A DNA stretch of 64,000 nt, taken from NCBI RefSeq assembly GCF_000971235.1, contig NZ_BBMB01000006.1, forward strand, positions 115,690 through 179,689, written 5' to 3'. This document shows positions 17,180 through 26,815 of this stretch, piece by piece. The stretch is from Demequina subtropica (GTDB taxonomy: Bacteria > Actinomycetota > Actinomycetes > Actinomycetales > Demequinaceae). Each line of letters starts with the position of its first letter. The stretch's first letter is position 1. The translations under genes and the position numbers were made by a program. The notes beneath the pieces are model-generated. The model saw nothing but the letters and a program-made list of their open reading frames with translations. It was not told where the DNA came from and did no database searches.

Positions 17180-17538
17180 TCCCCCAGCCCGAGGTCGATG
17201 ACCGGGCAGTCCTTCCAGAGCCGCTCGAGCTCGTAGTACCCGCGCTCTTCGTCGTGCATCACGTGGACGATCACGTCGTTGAAGTCGAGCAGCGCCCAGC
17301 GTCCCTCGCGGATGCCCTCGCGCCGCGCCGCCTTCGCCCCGAGCCCGTGCAGCGCCTCCTCGACGGCCTCGGCCACCGCGACCACCTGGCGCTCGTTCGA
17401 CGCCGATGCGATGACGAACGCGTCCGCGAGCGGCAGGTGCGCCGACACGTCCAGCGCGACGATGTCCTCGGCCTTCTTCGCATCGGCGGCACGCGCGGCG
17501 GCACGCACCAGCTCGAGCGCCCTCTCCGTGGCCGTCAT
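17176..17538 (-). CDS. rsfS: Ribosomal silencing factor RsfS
   Basis: RsfS (Iojap) binds ribosomal protein L14 and blocks joining of the 50S and 30S subunits when nutrients are short. The 120-residue length fits the family. Conserved pieces are [36 protein letters not shown], and the C-terminal [31 protein letters not shown] 17538 overlaps the stop of the upstream tail-anchored protein gene as ATGA. The order nadD ... rsfS is a widespread bacterial arrangement. Confidence 0.95.
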   Translation of the reverse strand: MTATERALELVRAAARAADAKKAEDIVALDVSAHLPLADAFVIASASNERQVVAVAEAVEEALHGLGAKAARREGIREGRWALLDFNDVIVHVMHDEERGYYELERLWKDCPVIDLGLGE

Positions 17539-19136
17539 CCGGCGTTCCCCGTGAGGTGCCAGACCAGCACGCCGAGCAGGAAGGCCACCGCGCCGATCAC
17601 CGCGAGGTGCGCCCACGCGAAGTGGTGCGCGCCCTCCTCGGAGTCCTCGGGCATCGGGCGGCGCAGGTACTCGACCGCCGTGGTGTCCGTCTCGCGCGGG
17701 GCGTCGCCCACCTGACCGGACGGCGCGGTGCCGGCGGAGGTCGCCGACCCCGCGTAGCCATGCATGATCTTGGTGAAGTCGGGGACCGGGATGTCCTCGG
17801 ACGGCGCGTAGTCCGCGACCTCGCGCGGCTGAGCCTGCGCGAGCGGGTGCGAGTCCCACACCGTGGGAGCGGATGCGGCGGCCGGGGCCACGGGGCGCAG
17901 GCCGGCCGGCACGATCGCCGCTCCCCCGGTCGGGGTCGACAGCGCGGGCTCCGCCTGCGTCGCGACGGGTGCGACCGTCGGCTCGGGCGCCACCGGGGCC
18001 GCCACGGTCTCGCCATAGCCGGGCGTGATGTCCTCGTGCGCCGCGTGGGCGTACACCTCGGCCGGGTCGAGCACCTCGGTGGCCTGAGCGTCGGGGCCCT
18101 GCGCCGACGGGGCCCAGAACGGGTCGAAGGCGGTGGGCTCCTCGGGCTCCGCGTCCGGCTCGGCCTCGTGATCGGCCTCGGACTCGGCGGGCTCGGGCTC
18201 CTCGAGGTGCTCGTGGACCTCCTCGACCGTGCGCGCCTCGTCGGCGGCGTGCACCCGGTGGATCTGCTGCGTCGCGTTGATCCCGGCCATCGCCTGGGCG
18301 GTGAGCCTGCGGATCTCCGCGGCGGGGTCCTCCGGGGCCTCCGCGTAGGAGACCTCGTCCTCGGCGTGCTCCTGCTCGAGCGGACCGGCAGGGGCCTCCT
18401 CGGCGAAGGACTCGCCCTCGCCCTGCTGGCGCTCCTCGAGGCGCCGCGCCTGGAGCGAGCCGGGCGGGAACAGGTGGCGGTACTCCTCGGGGATCGCGTC
18501 GATCGCGCCGCTCGGCAGCGGCTCCTCCGACGGCGCCGGCTGCGCGTGCTCCTCCTCGGCCGGGGCGGGCTGCTGGGCCGCGGCGACCTCCGCCGCGAAG
18601 CCCTCCCACGGGGCCGCGAGCTGCACGGGCTCCGCCGGGGCCTCCGGCTCCGGCTCCTCGGCGGGCTCGGGCTCGATGATCGCTTCCGGCTCGGGCTCCG
18701 GCTCCTCCGCAACCGCGGGCTCGGGCTCCGGCTCCTCCGCAACCGCGGGCTCGGGCTCGGGCTCGGGCTCGATGATCGCTTCCGGCTCGGCCTCGACGAC
18801 GGTCTCCGGCTCGATCTCCGGCTCCGGCTCGACCTCGGGCTCGGGCTCCGCGACGCGGCGGCGAGCGATGAGCTCCTGCGCGTCGAGCATCTCGGGCGTC
18901 ATCGCGGGCAGCTGGCCCGTGGCGATGAGCTCCTCCTCGCGCGTCCAGGTCTCGAGGGGACGCGCGGCGCGCTCGAGCTCACGGCGCTCCTTGCGCGTGA
19001 GAGGCGTGCCGTCGGGGTGCGTGTCGGGACCCGCGACCTGGGCGGGGATGGGCGTGGTGGGCTGGTCCGGGGCGGCCTGCCTGGCCTCGGCCTCGCGGCG
19101 CTCTCTGCGCGACAAAGGCCTGCCCTGGTCAGTCAT
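17535..19136 (-). CDS. Acidic Pro-Glu-rich tail-anchored protein of unknown function
   Basis: Protein of 533 residues that I do not recognise as a family with known function. A basic N-terminus with two SRRERRE / [10 protein letters not shown] boxes is followed by a low-complexity region (about residues 95-195) rich in EPEPE repeats, a long acidic Ala/Pro-rich middle, and a single hydrophobic segment at the extreme C-terminus ([19 protein letters not shown]) that leaves five residues outside. There is no signal peptide, so the bulk is predicted cytoplasmic and tail-anchored. The start at 19136 has GGAGG upstream and overlaps the nadD end by 8 bases. Its stop overlaps rsfS as ATGA. Position in the nadD-rsfS operon hints at a housekeeping role; the sequence itself is poorly constrained. 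Confidence 0.7.
   Translation of the reverse strand: MTDQGRPLSRRERREAEARQAAPDQPTTPIPAQVAGPDTHPDGTPLTRKERRELERAARPLETWTREEELIATGQLPAMTPEMLDAQELIARRRVAEPEPEVEPEPEIEPETVVEAEPEAIIEPEPEPEPAVAEEPEPEPAVAEEPEPEPEAIIEPEPAEEPEPEAPAEPVQLAAPWEGFAAEVAAAQQPAPAEEEHAQPAPSEEPLPSGAIDAIPEEYRHLFPPGSLQARRLEERQQGEGESFAEEAPAGPLEQEHAEDEVSYAEAPEDPAAEIRRLTAQAMAGINATQQIHRVHAADEARTVEEVHEHLEEPEPAESEADHEAEPDAEPEEPTAFDPFWAPSAQGPDAQATEVLDPAEVYAHAAHEDITPGYGETVAAPVAPEPTVAPVATQAEPALSTPTGGAAIVPAGLRPVAPAAASAPTVWDSHPLAQAQPREVADYAPSEDIPVPDFTKIMHGYAGSATSAGTAPSGQVGDAPRETDTTAVEYLRRPMPEDSEEGAHHFAWAHLAVIGAVAFLLGVLVWHLTGNAG
18691..18750. repeat. Perfect 30-bp tandem duplication in the Pro-Glu region
   Basis: Two identical 30-base units (18691-18720 and 18721-18750) encode ten residues each of the [10 protein letters not shown] type. 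A partial copy of the flanking stretch around GGCTCGATGATCGCTTCCGG occurs near 18667 and again near 18768. The in-frame length means slippage would change repeat number without a frameshift. Confidence 0.85.
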
Positions 19137-19725
19137 CAAGTCCTCCGTAGTAGAGCCCGTTCTCGGCGATGTAGTCGGCCACGGATCGGGGTACAAGGTA
19201 GCGGATCGGCAACCCGGCCCTCACCCGGCGACGCACATCGGTAGACGATATCGCCAGGGCGGGAGCCTCCACCAGGATATGCGGCGTGTCGCCCTCAGCC
19301 AATGAGTGACCTGGCCGTGTCACGCCCACGAATGTCGCGAGCTCGAGAAGCCTCTCCGGCTCCCTCCACTCCGCCAGCCGGGCGATCGCATCGGCCCCGG
19401 TGATGAAGAACAGCTCCGCGTCGGGCCGCTGCTCGCGCAGGTCCGTGAGCGTGTCCACCGTGTAGGTCACGCCGCCGCGCTCGATGTCGACGGGCGACAC
19501 GGCGAAGCGCTCGTCCTCGCGCGCCGCGAGCTCGCACATCGCGAGCCGATGCGCGGGCGTCTCGGTGTCGTACCCCTGCTTGAAGGGCTGCGAGTGCGCC
19601 GGCGTCAGCAGGATCTGATCAAGGCCCAACCGCGCGCACACCTCCGAGGCCGCGGCGAGATGTCCGTGATGGATCGGGTCGAACGTGCCGCCCAGCACGC
19701 CCACGCGAGCGAGGGGCGTGCTCAC
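19129..19725 (-). CDS. nadD: Nicotinate-nucleotide adenylyltransferase NadD
   Basis: Transfers AMP from ATP to nicotinate mononucleotide to make deamido-NAD, the shared step of NAD synthesis. The 198 residues begin with [16 protein letters not shown], the nucleotidyltransferase nucleotide-binding motif with the HxGH histidines. The C-terminal [13 protein letters not shown] is the second ATP-binding signature. GTG 19725 is used; a GTG seven codons downstream is a possible alternative because the ribosome site is weak. The gene is 1 base after the small membrane protein stop and overlaps the following gene by 8 bases. Confidence 0.95.
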   Translation of the reverse strand: MSTPLARVGVLGGTFDPIHHGHLAAASEVCARLGLDQILLTPAHSQPFKQGYDTETPAHRLAMCELAAREDERFAVSPVDIERGGVTYTVDTLTDLREQRPDAELFFITGADAIARLAEWREPERLLELATFVGVTRPGHSLAEGDTPHILVEAPALAISSTDVRRRVRAGLPIRYLVPRSVADYIAENGLYYGGLDD

Positions 19726-19726
19726 C

Positions 19727-19873
19727 TCAGTGGCGCGTGCCGACGCTCCGGAACGCGTACGTCACGAACAGCAACCCCATGAGCGCGGTGAACGCGAGCA
19801 GACCGATCGCCTCGGCCGGGATGGGCAGCTCGTTGACGACGTGCGACGTGGTCTCGACGGCCTCGGTGATCAT
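19727..19873 (-). CDS. 48-residue single-pass membrane protein
   Basis: A small open frame translates to MITEAVETTSHVVNELPIPA followed by one hydrophobic helix (AIGLLAFTALMGLLFVTYAF) and a basic tail RSVGTRH. An excellent ribosome site, AGGAGGAG, sits 5 bases before the ATG, and the stop is 1 base before nadD. A small one-helix protein between proA and nadD is a recurring feature of actinobacterial genomes, to my recollection, though its role is unknown. Strong translation signals and exact packing in the operon argue for a real gene. Confidence 0.75.
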   Translation of the reverse strand: MITEAVETTSHVVNELPIPAEAIGLLAFTALMGLLFVTYAFRSVGTRH

Positions 19874-19904
19874 GGGGACTCCTCCTGTTGTCTTCCGCGA
19901 TTAT

Positions 19905-19923
19905 GGCACCGATGCTTGGTGCC
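19905..19923 (-). terminator. Weak hairpin between proA and the small membrane protein
   Basis: GGCACC and GGTGCC pair across a 7-base loop in the 67-base gap. It could be an attenuator or partial terminator after proA. A 6-bp stem and no T tract make this uncertain. Confidence 0.3.
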
Positions 19924-19940
19924 GGTCGCGCATCGTGCCG

Positions 19941-21224
19941 TCAGGGGCGGATGTGGCCCTCGCCGTATGCGACCCAGGTGGTCGTGGTGAGCTCGCCGAG
20001 GCCCATCGGGCCGCGCGCGTGGAGCTTCTGGGTCGAGATGCCGATCTCGGCGCCGAGCCCGAACTCGCCGCCGTCGGTGAAGCGTGTCGAGGCGTTGACC
20101 ATGACCGCCGCGGAGTCGATGTGCGCGACGAAGTGCTGCGCCGCGTCGATGTCGTTGGTGACGATCGCCTCCGTGTGCCCCGTCGAGTAGCGCGCGATGT
20201 GCTGGAGCGCCTCGTCCATCGAGTCGACGACCTTGACCGCGATGTCGAGCGACAGGTACTCGGTCGCCCAGTCCTCCTCGGTCGCGGGGACGGTGGGGAC
20301 GTTCGCGGGCGCGAGGTCAGCCGCCGCATCGTCGGCATGAAGCGTGACGCCGGCGTGGTGGAGCTCCTCGAGGATCACCGGAAGGTTGTCGGCGCAGTCC
20401 TTGTGGACCAGCAGCGTCTCCGCGGCGTTGCACACGCCCACGCGATGGGTCTTGGAGTTGAGCACGATCGCGACCGAGCGCTCGAGCGGCGCCGAGGCGT
20501 CGAGGTAGACGTGGCAGTTGCCCTCCCCCGTCTCGATCGCCGGCACCGTCGACTCGCGGACCACGGTCTGGATAAGGTCGCGGCCGCCGCGCGGGACGAG
20601 CACGTCGACCAGCCCTCGAGCGTTCATCAGCACCTTCGCGCCGGCGCGCCCGTACGCGTCGATCGACTGCACGGCGTCACGCGGAAGGCCCACGGACTCG
20701 AGCGCGTCCTGGAGCACCGCGACGATGACCTCGTTGGAGCTCGCCGCCGCCGAGCCGCCGCGCAGCACCGCCGCGTTGCCGGACTTGAGAGAGAGACCCG
20801 CGGCGTCGACGGTGACGTTGGGCCGCGCCTCGTAGATCATGCCGACCACGCCCATGGGCACGGCCTTCTGGATCAGGCGGATGCCGTTGGGCAACGTGGA
20901 TCCGCGCTTGATCTCGCCCACCGGGTCGGGCAGCGTCGCCACGTACCGCAGCGCCTCCGCGATCTTGCCGATGCGGCCCTCGTCGAGCGCGAGGCGGTCG
21001 AGCAGGCCCGGGCTCATGTCGTTCGCGCGGCCTCGCTCGAGGTCCTGGGCGTTCGCCTCGACGATGCGCGCCGCCTGGGCGACCAGCGCATCGGCCATCG
21101 CGTGAAGGGCGTCGTTCTTGACGGTGGTGGTCGCAGTCGCGAGCGCGCGCGACGCGAGCTTCGCGCGGCGGCAGGCCTCGAGGACGGCGGACTCGATGTC
21201 GGTGGGGATCGCGGTCTCGGTCAT
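19941..21224 (-). CDS. proA: Gamma-glutamyl phosphate reductase ProA
   Basis: Second step of proline synthesis: NADPH-dependent reduction of glutamyl 5-phosphate to the semialdehyde. The 427 residues fit the family. Conserved stretches include [34 protein letters not shown] and the active-site cysteine in [18 protein letters not shown], with [28 protein letters not shown] near the end. The start at 21224 lies 8 bases after a TACACT box, so the message may be leaderless. proB is 4.4 kb upstream, separated by the ATPase and DUF2252 genes, which breaks the usual proB-proA neighbourhood. Confidence 0.96.
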   Translation of the reverse strand: MTETAIPTDIESAVLEACRRAKLASRALATATTTVKNDALHAMADALVAQAARIVEANAQDLERGRANDMSPGLLDRLALDEGRIGKIAEALRYVATLPDPVGEIKRGSTLPNGIRLIQKAVPMGVVGMIYEARPNVTVDAAGLSLKSGNAAVLRGGSAAASSNEVIVAVLQDALESVGLPRDAVQSIDAYGRAGAKVLMNARGLVDVLVPRGGRDLIQTVVRESTVPAIETGEGNCHVYLDASAPLERSVAIVLNSKTHRVGVCNAAETLLVHKDCADNLPVILEELHHAGVTLHADDAAADLAPANVPTVPATEEDWATEYLSLDIAVKVVDSMDEALQHIARYSTGHTEAIVTNDIDAAQHFVAHIDSAAVMVNASTRFTDGGEFGLGAEIGISTQKLHARGPMGLGELTTTTWVAYGEGHIRP

Positions 21225-21232
21225 GTCTGTCG

Positions 21233-21238
21233 AGTGTA
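21233..21238 (-). promoter_or_regulatory. -10 box of proA (probable leaderless)
   Basis: TACACT on the minus strand lies 8 bases before the proA ATG; TGGGCA 17 bases further upstream is a weak -35. No Shine-Dalgarno fits in the gap. Confidence 0.45.
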
Positions 21239-21294
21239 GGAGCCCGGAAGGCGCCTGCCCAGGGCGAGCTGGCACCACGTGCGGACCCACTCCC

Positions 21295-21412
21295 GGCTCC
21301 GCCACACATGACAGGCTCCCGACGCCACCGAGACACTCGAAGCGGCACGACACGCCCACGACACGCGGACCGCTGTGTGGCGGAGCCGCAGATCGGTGTG
21401 GCGGAGCCGCAG
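21295..21412. repeat. Direct and inverted copies of a 14-17 bp repeat between proA and the ATPase gene
   Basis: GTGTGGCGGAGCCGCAG occurs at 21375-21391 and again at 21396-21412. Its 14-base part TGTGTGGCGGAGCC (21374-21387) has an inverted copy, GGCTCCGCCACACA, at 21295-21308. The copies fill the 191-base gap after the ATPase stop codon. They could fold as a large hairpin or be protein-binding sites. Confidence 0.6.
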
Positions 21413-21415
21413 GAG

Positions 21416-24163
21416 CTAGCGACCCCGCGCGGGCGCGACCGCCTCGGCGACCGTGGGCGCGACGCGCTCCACGCGCGTCCGGCGGTACGCCTTGTCGATC
21501 TCGACCACCACCATGAGCGCGGCCGTCAGCCCGAGGCACGCGAGCCACTCCCACCCCGTGAGCGACGAGGTCTGGAGCCAGCTCTGCATGAACCCGAGCT
21601 CGGTGGCGAGGACGATGAACGCGACCGGCCACAGCAGCAGCCGCGTGCCGTGCTCCCACGGCCCGGTGAGCCCCGACTCGGGGTCGCGGCGCAGCTGGAG
21701 CCCCGTGGTGAGGGTGCCGAACGCGACGATGACGAAGGCCATGGTCATCGGCTGCGACGCCTCGTCAGGCGAGAGCTCGTCCTGCCCCGCGAGAAGCGGC
21801 ACCAGGGCCGCGACGAAGAGCGCGCCGCCGTAGATCAGCCACCTCACGACGTTGCGCGGCGACGCGATGCCGGCCGAGGGATCGCGCGGCGGGCGCTGCA
21901 TGAGGCCCGGCTGCTCGGGCTCCAGGAGGATCACGAGCACCGCGAAGATCGCGACCGCGAAGTTGAGCACCAGCACCATGACGGGCGTGAGGGCGACGCC
22001 CTCGTTGAGGTTCATGAGGCTCGCGACCACGAAGAGGAGCAGCAGAGCGATGAGCTGCGACATCTGGAACGTGAGGTAGGACGTGATCTTCGCGTAGACC
22101 ACGCGGCCGAGCCGCACCGCCTTCACCAGGGTCGCGAAGTTGTCGTCGGTGAGCACCAGCTTGGCGGCCTGCTTGGTGACCTCGGAGCCCGACCCCATCG
22201 CGACGCCGATGTCCGCCTGCTTGATGGCCGCCGCATCGTTCACCGCGTCGCCGGTCATGGCGACCACCTCGCCGCGCGCCTGGAGCCGCTGGACCAGACG
22301 GAGCTTGTCCTGCGGGGTGACGCGCCCGAACACCGAGAGGTCGTCGAGCCGCGCGTCGAGCTCGTCGTCCGTGAGGGCCGCGAGCGCGGCGCCGGAGAGC
22401 CCGTCCCCCGGGAGGTCGAGCTCGCGCCCGATCGCGGCCGCGGTGACGACGTGGTCCCCGGTGATCATCCGGACGTCGATGCCGGCCGCGTGCGCCTCGT
22501 CGACCGCGACCTTCGCCTCGGGACGGAGGGGATCCACGATGCCGACCACGCCGACGAAGCCCAGCTCGCTCACCGCCGCCATGGGGTCCGCGAGCACGGC
22601 CTCCTCCTCGGTGGGCTCGTAGACCCGCAGCGCGAGCGCGAGCGTGCGCAGGCCCTGGGACGAGCGGTACTCGATCTCCCCGGTGACGTCGTCCGCGAGC
22701 TCCTCGACGGGAACGGTCTCGCGGGTGGGCAGGATCGCGCGGGTGGAGCGCGCGAGCAGAACGTCCGGTGCCCCCTTGACCACGCCGATGAGCCGCCGCT
22801 CGCCGCCCCACGCGACGTGATGGAACGTCGCCATGAACTTGTAGTCGGAGTCGAACGGCACCTCGGCCTCGCGCGGGAAGCGCCGCTTGACCTCGGGCAC
22901 GTCGACGCCGAGCTTCTCGGCCAGCACCACGAAGGCCGCCTCGGTGGGATCGCCGACCACGACGCCGTCGGCGCTCACGGTCGCGTCGTTGGGCAGCGCG
23001 AGCGCGTAGGCGATCGGGGCGCCGAGCGGGACCTCGTCGCCCTGAGAGCGGCGCACGCGACCGTCGAACGAGTAGCCGGAGCCGTCGACGGTGAACGTCT
23101 CGCCGCCCACCCACACGCTGCGGGCCATCATCTGGTTCATCGTGAGGGTGCCGGTCTTGTCGGAGCAGATCGCGCTGGTCGCGCCGAGCGTCTCGACGTC
23201 GTTGAGCGAGGCGACCACGGCCTTGGCCTCGGTGAGCCGCGAGGCGCCCCACGAGAGCATCCCCTGGACGAAGGTCGGCAGACCCGTCGGGATCGCGGAG
23301 ATCGCCACCGCGGTGCCGAGGAACATGAGCTCCGAGAACGACTGGCCGCGCGCGATGCCGAGCCCGACGATCACCACCACGGCGCCCCACGCGACGGCGC
23401 CGATGATGCGGGTGAGCGCGGACAGCTCGCGCTGCAGCGGCGACTGGACACGCTCGACCGTGGCGAGCATCGTCGCGATCGCGCCCATCTCGGTGTCCAT
23501 GCCGGTCGCGACCACGAGCGCCGTCGCGGTGCCGCGCGTGACGGACGTGTTCTGGAAGAGCATCGACCGCCGGTCGCCCAACGCGGTGTCGGGATCGGGC
23601 AGCGCGTCGGCGGACTTCTCGATGGGCGCGCTCTCCCCCGTGAGCGCCGCCTCCTGCGTCTCGAGCGTGGTCGCGCGGACGATGCGGGCATCGGCGGGCA
23701 CGATGTCCCCCGCCTCGAGCTCGATGACGTCGCCGGGGACCAGGTCGGGGGCGGGCACCTGGACCACCGCGCCGTCGCGGCGCACACGCACCTGCGGCAC
23801 CTGCATCGTCGCGAGCGCGTCGACGCTCGCCTGCGCCTTGCGCTCCTGACTCGCGCCGGACCACACGTTGAACACCACGAGCAGGCCCACCATGATCGCG
23901 GTCGACACCTCGCCGATGGCCGCGGAGATCGCGGTGACGGCGACGAGCATGAGGTTCATCGGGTCCACGAGCTGGCGCAAGGCGAGCTGCCAGAGCGTGG
24001 CCGCCTTCGCCGCGGTGAGCGCGTTGGGCCCGTAGCGCGCGAGCCGCTCCGCCGCCTCGCCGCCGGTCAGCCCGTCGAGCCCCGTCCCCAGCTCGGCGGC
24101 CACCGTCGCTGCCTCCATCGACCACCACGCGGTGCCGGTCTTCTCTGCCGAATCCGTGCTCAT
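21416..24163 (-). CDS. P-type cation-transporting ATPase with atypical ion-site motifs
   Basis: Membrane ion pump of 915 residues related to the P2 (Ca/PMR1-like) ATPases. It has an N-terminal cation-ATPase domain ([17 protein letters not shown]), the actuator TGES loop, phosphorylation Asp335 in SDKTGTLT, the hinge [20 protein letters not shown], and about ten membrane segments. The fourth-helix motif reads IPTGLP with Thr293 where Ca pumps have the ion-binding Glu of PEGLP. Helix 6 ([17 protein letters not shown]) also lacks the usual N..D. So the transported ion is unclear. The start at ATG 24163 is preceded by a G-rich AGGGGG. It lies downstream of the DUF2252 gene and interrupts proB-proA. 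Prediction of ATP-driven cation transport is safe; specificity is not. Confidence 0.85.
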   Translation of the reverse strand: MSTDSAEKTGTAWWSMEAATVAAELGTGLDGLTGGEAAERLARYGPNALTAAKAATLWQLALRQLVDPMNLMLVAVTAISAAIGEVSTAIMVGLLVVFNVWSGASQERKAQASVDALATMQVPQVRVRRDGAVVQVPAPDLVPGDVIELEAGDIVPADARIVRATTLETQEAALTGESAPIEKSADALPDPDTALGDRRSMLFQNTSVTRGTATALVVATGMDTEMGAIATMLATVERVQSPLQRELSALTRIIGAVAWGAVVVIVGLGIARGQSFSELMFLGTAVAISAIPTGLPTFVQGMLSWGASRLTEAKAVVASLNDVETLGATSAICSDKTGTLTMNQMMARSVWVGGETFTVDGSGYSFDGRVRRSQGDEVPLGAPIAYALALPNDATVSADGVVVGDPTEAAFVVLAEKLGVDVPEVKRRFPREAEVPFDSDYKFMATFHHVAWGGERRLIGVVKGAPDVLLARSTRAILPTRETVPVEELADDVTGEIEYRSSQGLRTLALALRVYEPTEEEAVLADPMAAVSELGFVGVVGIVDPLRPEAKVAVDEAHAAGIDVRMITGDHVVTAAAIGRELDLPGDGLSGAALAALTDDELDARLDDLSVFGRVTPQDKLRLVQRLQARGEVVAMTGDAVNDAAAIKQADIGVAMGSGSEVTKQAAKLVLTDDNFATLVKAVRLGRVVYAKITSYLTFQMSQLIALLLLFVVASLMNLNEGVALTPVMVLVLNFAVAIFAVLVILLEPEQPGLMQRPPRDPSAGIASPRNVVRWLIYGGALFVAALVPLLAGQDELSPDEASQPMTMAFVIVAFGTLTTGLQLRRDPESGLTGPWEHGTRLLLWPVAFIVLATELGFMQSWLQTSSLTGWEWLACLGLTAALMVVVEIDKAYRRTRVERVAPTVAEAVAPARGR

Positions 24164-24274
24164 ACCAGGCCCCCTGCCTCGCTCACCTGAGTCTAGGGGC
24201 GGCTTGCCCGCCGCCGCGAGGCGAGCAGAGGGCCCAGAGACGCCGCGTTCTCGCGACCGCCTGTGCGTGCCGGA

Positions 24275-25597
24275 TCACAGTCCGGGCGTCGACGGGACCC
24301 GCCCCGAGGCGATACCCGCCTCGTGCCGCGCGAAGTCTGCGTCGTTGAGCTTCGCGTAGCCGCTCGCGAAGTGCTCGAACACGTGATCGGCGGTGTCGTC
24401 GGCGCCCAGGTAGGCGGAGATCTCGGCGGCCGCGCCGCTCCGGGCGTGCCCGAGCGCGAGCGCCGCGCCGCAGTGCCACGCGTAGCGCGCGAGGTGGGCC
24501 ACGTCCATCTCGTCGATCTCCAAGGACGCCTTGCCGTCCCAGAGCTGGCGCACGTAGAAGTCCACCCCGCTCCCATCGCCGCGCTCGTAGCGCGACCAGC
24601 CGAGGAGGATATCGCCGGCGGTCTGCATGAGCTGCTGCCCACGCACCACCCGCTCGCCCGCGTTGCTCCCACCCGTGCCGCCCTGCTCGTGCTCCAGCAC
24701 CGACGCGGTCGCCTCCTTGAACTGGAGGAAGAGCGGCTCTCCCTGCGGTGACTCCAGCAGCACCAGCAGGCAGCGCGTTCCCACGCTCCCCACCCCGACG
24801 ACCTTCATCGCGAGGTCCGTGAAGCGGTAGTCGCGGAGCACGGCGGCGTAGTGAGGCGGCAGCGAGGCGCGGTACCGCTCGAAGAACTCTGCGGTGCGCT
24901 CTCGGTTCATGCCGTCGAGCGCCTCGTCGATCCTGCTCACCACCGGCGGATGCGGAACGATGCGCCGGCGCCCGTCCTCCACGGCGGTGAGGCGCTTGAG
25001 CGCGCGCAGGCTGTCACGCCGCGTCGCCTTCGACAAGAACGCCTCCGACCGTCTCCGGGAGGCCGCACCGCCCCCGGAGGCGAGCGCCTCCGCGTCGAGG
25101 CGCCGGTACCGCAGCGCGAGCGGGCTCAGCGCGGCGACCTCGCGCATCGTCTCCCTGTAGCCCCGGGTCGCCTCCCGCGTCGCGTGACGCGTCCCCTGGT
25201 GCGGGAGACCGCTGACGCGGCCGGCCACCGTCACGCTCGCGGCAAGCCTCTTGAGATCCCACTCGAACGGGCCTGGGGCGGTCTCGTCGAAGTCGTTGAG
25301 ATCGAACACCAGCCGTCGGTCGGGCGCCTTGAAGAACCCGAAGTTGGACAGGTGCGCGTCCCCCGCGAGCTGCACCGTGAGCCCCGAGCGCGGGAGCCTC
25401 GCCAGGTCCGCCGCCATGATCGCCGCGGCGCCGCGGTAGAACGCGAACGGCGATACGCCCATGCGCCCATGGCGGATCGGCACGAGCGACGCGACGCGGT
25501 GCGCATCCTGTTCCGCGAGGATCGCGATCGGATCGGCGCGATCGCCCTCGCCCGGCACCGCCCTGTGCGCCTCGAGCGGCACCTCGGTCGCGGCCAT
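24275..25597 (-). CDS. DUF2252 family protein
   Basis: Cytoplasmic protein of 440 residues of the DUF2252 family, which is thought to have a kinase/APH-like fold but no established substrate. Recognisable stretches are the N-terminal PIRHGRMGVSPFAFYRGAA, GDAHLSNFG, LVFDLNDFDETAPGPFEWDLKRLA and the C-terminal HCGAALALGHARSG. GDAHxxNFG and DxxDFDE resemble the catalytic and metal loops of aminoglycoside-phosphotransferase-like kinases. ATG 25597 is chosen because conservation starts soon after. The ribosome site is a run of nine G on the coding strand (25602-25610). Upstream of the P-type ATPase on the same strand; no functional link is evident. Confidence 0.8.
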   Translation of the reverse strand: MAATEVPLEAHRAVPGEGDRADPIAILAEQDAHRVASLVPIRHGRMGVSPFAFYRGAAAIMAADLARLPRSGLTVQLAGDAHLSNFGFFKAPDRRLVFDLNDFDETAPGPFEWDLKRLAASVTVAGRVSGLPHQGTRHATREATRGYRETMREVAALSPLALRYRRLDAEALASGGGAASRRRSEAFLSKATRRDSLRALKRLTAVEDGRRRIVPHPPVVSRIDEALDGMNRERTAEFFERYRASLPPHYAAVLRDYRFTDLAMKVVGVGSVGTRCLLVLLESPQGEPLFLQFKEATASVLEHEQGGTGGSNAGERVVRGQQLMQTAGDILLGWSRYERGDGSGVDFYVRQLWDGKASLEIDEMDVAHLARYAWHCGAALALGHARSGAAAEISAYLGADDTADHVFEHFASGYAKLNDADFARHEAGIASGRVPSTPGL

Positions 25598-25665
25598 CGC
25601 ACCCCCCCCCTGCCTCGAGCTCCCCCGCCGTCGAGTGTAGGAAGCGCGCGCGACGCCCGCGCGGG

Positions 25666-26781
25666 CTACAGCACCACGAGGTGGTCGATGTGGATGAGCT
25701 CGCGCGCGTACGCCTCGCCCAGCACCTCGCCCAGGGCCTCTGTGGAGAGCCCCTTCATGCGGTCCGCCTCGTCCGAGGAGAAGCCGGCGAAGCCGCGCGC
25801 GACGAGCGCGCCGTCGAGCGCGAGCAGGTCCACGGGCTCCCCCGCCTCGAAGTCGCCCCGGATCTCCACCACGCCTGCCGCGAGCAGCGATGCCTGACGG
25901 CCGCGCAGCGCGCGCACCGCGCCGTCGTCGAGGACGATGCCTCCGCGCGTCTTCGCGGCGTCGGCGAGCCACTGCAGGCGCGTGGTCTCGGCCTTGCCCG
26001 TGGGGTGGAACAGCGTGCCCACGTCCTCACCCGCGACGGCGCGCGCCGCATCGTGCGCCCCGGCGAGGACCACCCGGACGCCCGACGCGGTCGCAAGCGA
26101 CGCCGCCTCGATCTTGGTGATCATGCCGCCCGTGCCCACGGCTGAGCCTCGCCGCGAGATGTCGATGCCGTGAAGGTCGTCCGCGCCACGGACCTCGGAG
26201 ATCCGCCTCGCTCCGGGGCTGTCAGGAGCCGCCGTGTACAGCGCGTCGACGTCGGTGAGCAGCACCAGCGCGTCCGCGCGCACGGCGGTCGCGACGAGCG
26301 CGGCGAGCCGATCGTTGTCGCCGAACCGGATCTCGTCCGTCGCGACCGTGTCGTTCTCGTTGATGATGGGCACCACGCCGAGCGCGAGCAGCGACTCGAG
26401 CGCGCGCCGCGCGTTGCCGTAGTGGGCGCGGCGGACCATGTCGTCCGCCGTGAGCAGCACCTGGCCGACCGTGAGGCCGTAGCGCGCGAACGCGACCGTG
26501 TACGCGTGGACCAGCTTGCCCTGTCCCACGGACGCGGCGGCCTGCTGCAGCTCGAGGTTCGTCGGCCGCGCGCCCAGACCCAGCGGGCCGATGCCCGCCG
26601 CGATGGAGCCCGACGTCACCAGCAGCACCTCGCGGCCGCCGACCCGGGCCTCGCCCAGCACGTCCACGAGCGCGCCCAGGCGGGCCTCGTCGAGCTGTCC
26701 CCCCGGCCCCGTGAGCGACGACGAACCGACCTTGACGACGATGCGCCGTGCCTGCGCCACAGCGGTGCGCGCCTCGCTCAC
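25666..26781 (-). CDS. proB: Glutamate 5-kinase ProB
   Basis: First enzyme of proline synthesis, phosphorylating glutamate. The kinase domain shows RRIVVKVGSSSLT, VTSGSIAAG, INENDTVATDEIRFGDNDRLAALVA and GTGGMITKIEAA. A C-terminal PUA domain follows from about residue 280, as in the 370-residue family standard (371 here). The GTG start has GGAGG 5 bases upstream. It follows obg after 34 bases on the same strand, a common actinobacterial pairing. Confidence 0.96.
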   Translation of the reverse strand: MSEARTAVAQARRIVVKVGSSSLTGPGGQLDEARLGALVDVLGEARVGGREVLLVTSGSIAAGIGPLGLGARPTNLELQQAAASVGQGKLVHAYTVAFARYGLTVGQVLLTADDMVRRAHYGNARRALESLLALGVVPIINENDTVATDEIRFGDNDRLAALVATAVRADALVLLTDVDALYTAAPDSPGARRISEVRGADDLHGIDISRRGSAVGTGGMITKIEAASLATASGVRVVLAGAHDAARAVAGEDVGTLFHPTGKAETTRLQWLADAAKTRGGIVLDDGAVRALRGRQASLLAAGVVEIRGDFEAGEPVDLLALDGALVARGFAGFSSDEADRMKGLSTEALGEVLGEAYARELIHIDHLVVL

Positions 26782-26815
26782 GTGACCTCCCGGGGGACGG
26801 ATACCTGCGAGAAGG

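Noticed and set aside
18670-18790. Repeated units resembling a short CRISPR array
   Set aside because: The units are adjacent, in frame and encode EPEPE peptides; there are no spacers and no cas genes.
21308-24190. A 960-codon plus-strand frame opposite the P-type ATPase
   Set aside because: Low-complexity Arg/His/Asp composition and no domain; the ATPase on the other strand is unmistakable.
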